Assembly (NCBI GenBank): GCA_023427125.1 | Contig: JAEZBP010000978.1 | Location: 1-8,491, forward strand | From: Pseudomonadota bacterium | GTDB lineage: Bacteria > Myxococcota_A > Polyangia > Polyangiales > Sandaracinaceae | Reading direction: 5' to 3' | Length of the DNA: 8,491 bases | Shown here: positions 6,412 to 8,491 of the stretch, piece after piece | Layout of the letters: every line of letters begins with the position of its first letter | How positions within the stretch are numbered: the stretch's first letter is position 1 | Translations under genes and position numbers: made by a program | The notes under the pieces: model-generated | Told to the model about the DNA's origin: nothing | What the model saw: the letters and a program-made list of their open reading frames with translations, nothing else | Databases searched by the model: none

Positions 6412-7698
6412 TCAATCCAGATCGGCCGCGTCGAGCTCGATCACCAGCGGGCAGTGGTCGCTCAGGTGATCGAGCATCGGCGGGTGCACGCCGCGCGGGA
6501 GCTGGCAGCGATGCTGGGCGCAGGGGCCGTGCACCTCCACCCGCGCCCCGCGCGGCAGCTCGCGCATCGAGCGGCTGGCGATCGCGTGGTCGAGCAGCGC
6601 GCCTCTGCCGCGGTAGAGCTCCGTGCACGCCGCGTCGGGCGGGACACGGGTGAGGCTCGGCGCGAGCGTCGCGTCGAGCGCGGCGAGCTCGGCCTCGGCG
6701 GAGATCGGCGAGGCGCAGCGCGCGCACCCCATCGTGTTGAGATCGCCGAGCGCCAGCACATCGGGATCGCCCTCCTGCGCGAGCGCCCTCGAGGCGTGGA
6801 CCAGAGCCGTGAAGCTGGCCTGCCGGTGCGCGTGATCCCGCGCCTCCTGGCCGGAGTCGAGGTGCAAGGAGATCCCCCAGAGATCGAGCCCTGCCCCGAA
6901 GCGCAGGCGCAGCGCGCTCCCCGGGCGCAAGAGCTGCGCGCAGCCGCCCCGGCTGTTGAGCGCATCGATCTGCCGGGTCTCGAGGACCTCGATCCGCGCC
7001 TCATCGATCAGCCAACCGACGTGCTGCCGTCCATCGCGCGGGCACTCGTCGAAGATCGCTCGCCAGGATCCGCCGGCGTGGCGATCCAGCAGCGTGAGGA
7101 GCGCCGCGATCGCCGCGCGCCCGCGCTCGTGGAGCACGATCTCCTGAACGGCGAGCGCGTCGACCCGGAGCGTCGCCACGAGGCACGCCACCCACTCGAG
7201 ATCGGTCGGGGTCTCGCTCGAGCCGCTCGACGAGCCGTCGGGAAACCAGCGGAGGTTCCAGGTGGCGAGGCGCGCGCGGGAGTGGTCGCGCGGCGCGCGC
7301 TCGCCGAGCCGGGCCAAGCAGGCCTCGCGCGATGTCCACGCGTCCAGGGGCGCCACGCGCTCGCGCGCCTGGCCCTCGACGTAGCGCGGCGTGATCCACC
7401 CGCGGGCTCCGTCGGCGCTCCGCACCTCGAGCCACCCGCTCTCGCCGCGGCGCAGCACCTCGACCTCGGTCCCGTCGGGCAGACGGCCCGAGAGCTCCAG
7501 GCTCCGCTCCGCCGGATGGAGCGGCACGCCGGCGGCTTTCGTCGCGGTGAGGATCACTCGCTCCGCGTGCTGGGCTCGCGCCGCCTCGGAGCCTCCGCCG
7601 TCGCACGCCGCCAGGAGCATCGCGAGCCAGGTGTAAGCACGCGACGCCGGGCGCGTTGTCCTGCCGTGCCCGACACGGAAGACCGAATGTGTCGTCAT
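6412..7698 (-). CDS. Predicted lipoprotein: SH3 + endonuclease/exonuclease/phosphatase domain
   Basis: A 428-residue predicted lipoprotein. After a basic stretch, the hydrophobic run AYTWLAMLLAAC ends in a lipobox (LAAC) with Cys32 as the lipid anchor and Asp33 next to it. Residues about 47-108 are a bacterial SH3 domain (GTEVEVLRRGESGWLEV, then GWITPRYVE). Residues about 143-423 are an EEP (DNase I/exonuclease III-like) domain with metal and catalytic motifs in order: ATWNLRWF (Asn148), VQEI (Glu186), SLHLDS (His279), GDLN (Asp319, Asn321) and SDHCPLV (Asp414, His415). All expected residues are present, so it is probably an active phosphodiesterase or nuclease in the envelope; the substrate is not known. 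Ten further cysteines (including CARC and CAQHRC) suit a disulfide-bonded exported protein. The start is uncertain: ATG 7698 is used, ATG 7710 or GTG 7713 are possible, and none has a clear Shine-Dalgarno. The frame continues open beyond this into antisense of the sigma gene, which is not coding. Confidence 0.82.
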   Translation of the reverse strand: MTTHSVFRVGHGRTTRPASRAYTWLAMLLAACDGGGSEAARAQHAERVILTATKAAGVPLHPAERSLELSGRLPDGTEVEVLRRGESGWLEVRSADGARGWITPRYVEGQARERVAPLDAWTSREACLARLGERAPRDHSRARLATWNLRWFPDGSSSGSSETPTDLEWVACLVATLRVDALAVQEIVLHERGRAAIAALLTLLDRHAGGSWRAIFDECPRDGRQHVGWLIDEARIEVLETRQIDALNSRGGCAQLLRPGSALRLRFGAGLDLWGISLHLDSGQEARDHAHRQASFTALVHASRALAQEGDPDVLALGDLNTMGCARCASPISAEAELAALDATLAPSLTRVPPDAACTELYRGRGALLDHAIASRSMRELPRGARVEVHGPCAQHRCQLPRGVHPPMLDHLSDHCPLVIELDAADLD

Positions 7699-7736
7699 CG
7701 CCTCGATCATCACCCGAGCCCATCCTGCCACCTTCT

Positions 7737-7752
7737 CAGCGCAGGCGCGCTG
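7737..7752. promoter_or_regulatory. Inverted repeat in the lipoprotein/sigma-factor gap
   Basis: CAGCGC (7737-7742) and GCGCTG (7747-7752) flank AGGC in the 72-base divergent gap. It could be an operator for either gene or a hairpin in the sigma-factor leader, 18 bases before its GTG. The arms are short and GC-rich, so chance is possible. No clear -35/-10 pair is seen in this gap for either direction. Confidence 0.25.
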
Positions 7753-7770
7753 GTGTAGCTGACGGTCCTC

Positions 7771-8394
7771 GTGGAGCCCGATCTCAACAGCGACGCGTGG
7801 CTGCGGAGCGAGCGCGAGCTCGTGGCCGGCGCCCGCTCGGGCGATCGGGTCGCGGTGTCCACGCTCTATCGGACCTTCGCCCCTCGCATCTACGCCCGCG
7901 TGCTCATGCCTCGCCTCGGCAACCCGCAAGCCGCCGAGGACGCGCTGAGCGAGACGTTCCGCACGGCGCTCGAGCGCCTCGACACGTTCGACGACCAGGG
8001 GGTCAGCATCTACTTCTGGCTCACGAGGATCGCGGTGAACAAGGCGACGGACATGCACAGGGTGAGGGCGCGAACGCGTCGCGCGCTGGCGAGCTTCGAG
8101 GACCTGCTCGCGCCGCTCCGACCGAGCGCGCCGCGTCCGGAGCGCGAGCTCGAGGCGAAGGAGCACGAGGCGGTCCTGCGCGATCACGTTGGCGCCGTCC
8201 TCGATCGCATCAACCCTCGCTACCGTCAGGCGATCGCGCTTCGCTTCCTCGACGACAAGAGCCGCGAGGAGTGCGCGGAGGCGATGGACGTGAAGCTCGG
8301 CACCTTCGACGTGGTGCTGCTGCGCGCGCTGCGCGCGTTCCGCAGAGAGTGGGACGCGCTGGTCGGCCCGACCGAGATGAGGGAGCACGCATGA
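7771..8394 (+). CDS. RNA polymerase ECF-type sigma factor
   Basis: A 207-residue sigma-70-family protein with only regions 2 and 4, as in ECF (group IV) factors. Region 2 spans about residues 25-100: ALYRTF-like helix (STLYRTFAPRIYARV), AAEDALSETFRTALERLDTFD for core binding, and YFWLTRIAVNKATDMHR for -10 recognition. Region 4 spans about 140-192: LDRINPRYRQAIALRFLDDKSREECAEAM, then the recognition helix TFDVVLLRALRAFR. A Pro-rich linker (about 115-128) joins them. The GTG at 7771 is the first start after the in-frame TAG at 7756; no good Shine-Dalgarno precedes it. The stop overlaps the next gene in an ATGA junction, the arrangement expected for a sigma factor and its co-expressed partner, possibly an anti-sigma. 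The lipoprotein gene is divergent 72 bases away and is a candidate target. The inducing signal is unknown. Confidence 0.9.
   Translation: MEPDLNSDAWLRSERELVAGARSGDRVAVSTLYRTFAPRIYARVLMPRLGNPQAAEDALSETFRTALERLDTFDDQGVSIYFWLTRIAVNKATDMHRVRARTRRALASFEDLLAPLRPSAPRPERELEAKEHEAVLRDHVGAVLDRINPRYRQAIALRFLDDKSREECAEAMDVKLGTFDVVLLRALRAFRREWDALVGPTEMREHA
8379..8385 (+). promoter_or_regulatory. Shine-Dalgarno for the gene after the sigma factor
   Basis: GAGGGAG lies 5 bases before the ATG at 8391, inside the end of the sigma-factor gene. It supports the ATGA-overlap start and coupled translation. Confidence 0.65.
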
Positions 8395-8491
8395 TCGACG
8401 ACGACGACATCGACGAGCGGGAGCTCCGTGAGGCCGAGGCCCTGGCGCGGGCGCTCGAGCAGGGCAGCGCGATGGACGAGCTGCCGGACGA
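8391..8491 (+). CDS. Acidic N-terminus of a sigma-coupled protein (partial)
   Basis: Only the first 33 codons are visible; the gene runs off the right edge. The sequence starts MIDDDDIDERELREAEALARALEQG and is strongly acidic and helical. It has no signal peptide in the part shown. Its ATG overlaps the sigma-factor TGA by the ATGA arrangement and has a good Shine-Dalgarno, so it is very probably a real gene in the same operon. By position it could be the anti-sigma factor or a membrane protein of the same regulon; myxobacterial proteins in this position often start with an acidic EAxALARALExG segment (recollection, not a search). No function can be assigned from this fragment. Confidence 0.7.
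   Translation, partial: MIDDDDIDERELREAEALARALEQGSAMDELPD

Noticed and set aside
7671..7694. Inverted repeat CGACAC...GTGTCG with a 12-base spacer
   Set aside because: Six-base arms inside the 5' coding end of the lipoprotein gene; could be an operator but is equally likely by chance, and nothing else supports it.
7677..7696. Possible ECF promoter (GGAAGAC...CGTC) for autoregulation of the sigma gene
   Set aside because: The spacing between the two elements is about 11 bases, too short for the usual 15-17, and the -35 is not a true GGAAC.
6454..7758. A 434-codon open frame on the plus strand opposite the EEP lipoprotein gene
   Set aside because: Composition is Arg/Ala/Glu/Pro-rich without domain signals, while the opposite strand has all EEP catalytic residues.
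7699..8388. Upstream extension of the lipoprotein frame to give a 658-residue protein
   Set aside because: The extension lies antisense to the sigma-factor gene, which has clear regions 2 and 4, and it would bury the lipobox in the middle of the protein.

Overview
This is a GC-rich, almost fully coding bacterial window in which most genes abut or overlap. A TPR (YbgF/CpoB-like) protein sits next to a LysM envelope protein, there is a class 2 (quinone-linked) dihydroorotate dehydrogenase, an SH3/endonuclease-type lipoprotein and an ECF sigma factor. Together these suggest a Gram-negative, respiring deltaproteobacterium of myxobacterial type (Myxococcota). That placement is inferred from composition and gene style, not from a marker gene.

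Layout. (1) Bases 1-1597, plus strand: the 3' end of a TPR tol-pal-type gene, then a secreted LysM protein that starts directly after its stop codon. (2) Bases 1637-2926, plus strand: thyA and folA, with no base between the thyA stop and the folA GTG. They form one functional unit: ThyA oxidises methylene-tetrahydrofolate to dihydrofolate while making dTMP, and FolA reduces it again. (3) Bases 2904-5212, minus strand: a geranylgeranyl-reductase-family flavoprotein followed by pyrD, overlapping by 19 bp. pyrD runs convergently into folA and overlaps it by 23 bp. The pair has a recognisable promoter placed so close to the start codon that the transcript should be nearly leaderless. (4) Bases 5213-5454: a divergent intergenic region with that promoter and the probable leader of the next gene. 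(5) Bases 5455-6408, plus strand: a two-part protein of unknown function (DUF3553-like N-terminus, lysine/alanine linker, helical C-terminus). (6) Bases 6412-7698, minus strand: a predicted lipoprotein with a bacterial SH3 domain and an endonuclease/exonuclease/phosphatase (EEP) domain, ending 3 bp from the previous gene. (7) Bases 7771-8491, plus strand: an ECF-type sigma factor whose stop overlaps the start of an acidic, truncated gene in an ATGA junction.

Most of the window is nucleotide-metabolism and envelope housekeeping. I do not see a clear undescribed multi-gene system, CRISPR array, mobile element, tRNA or rRNA. The less ordinary items are the unknown protein at 5455-6408, the SH3-EEP lipoprotein divergent from a sigma-factor operon, and the quinone-suggestive pairing of the GGR-family flavoprotein with pyrD. 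Both convergent gene pairs leave no room for an intergenic terminator.
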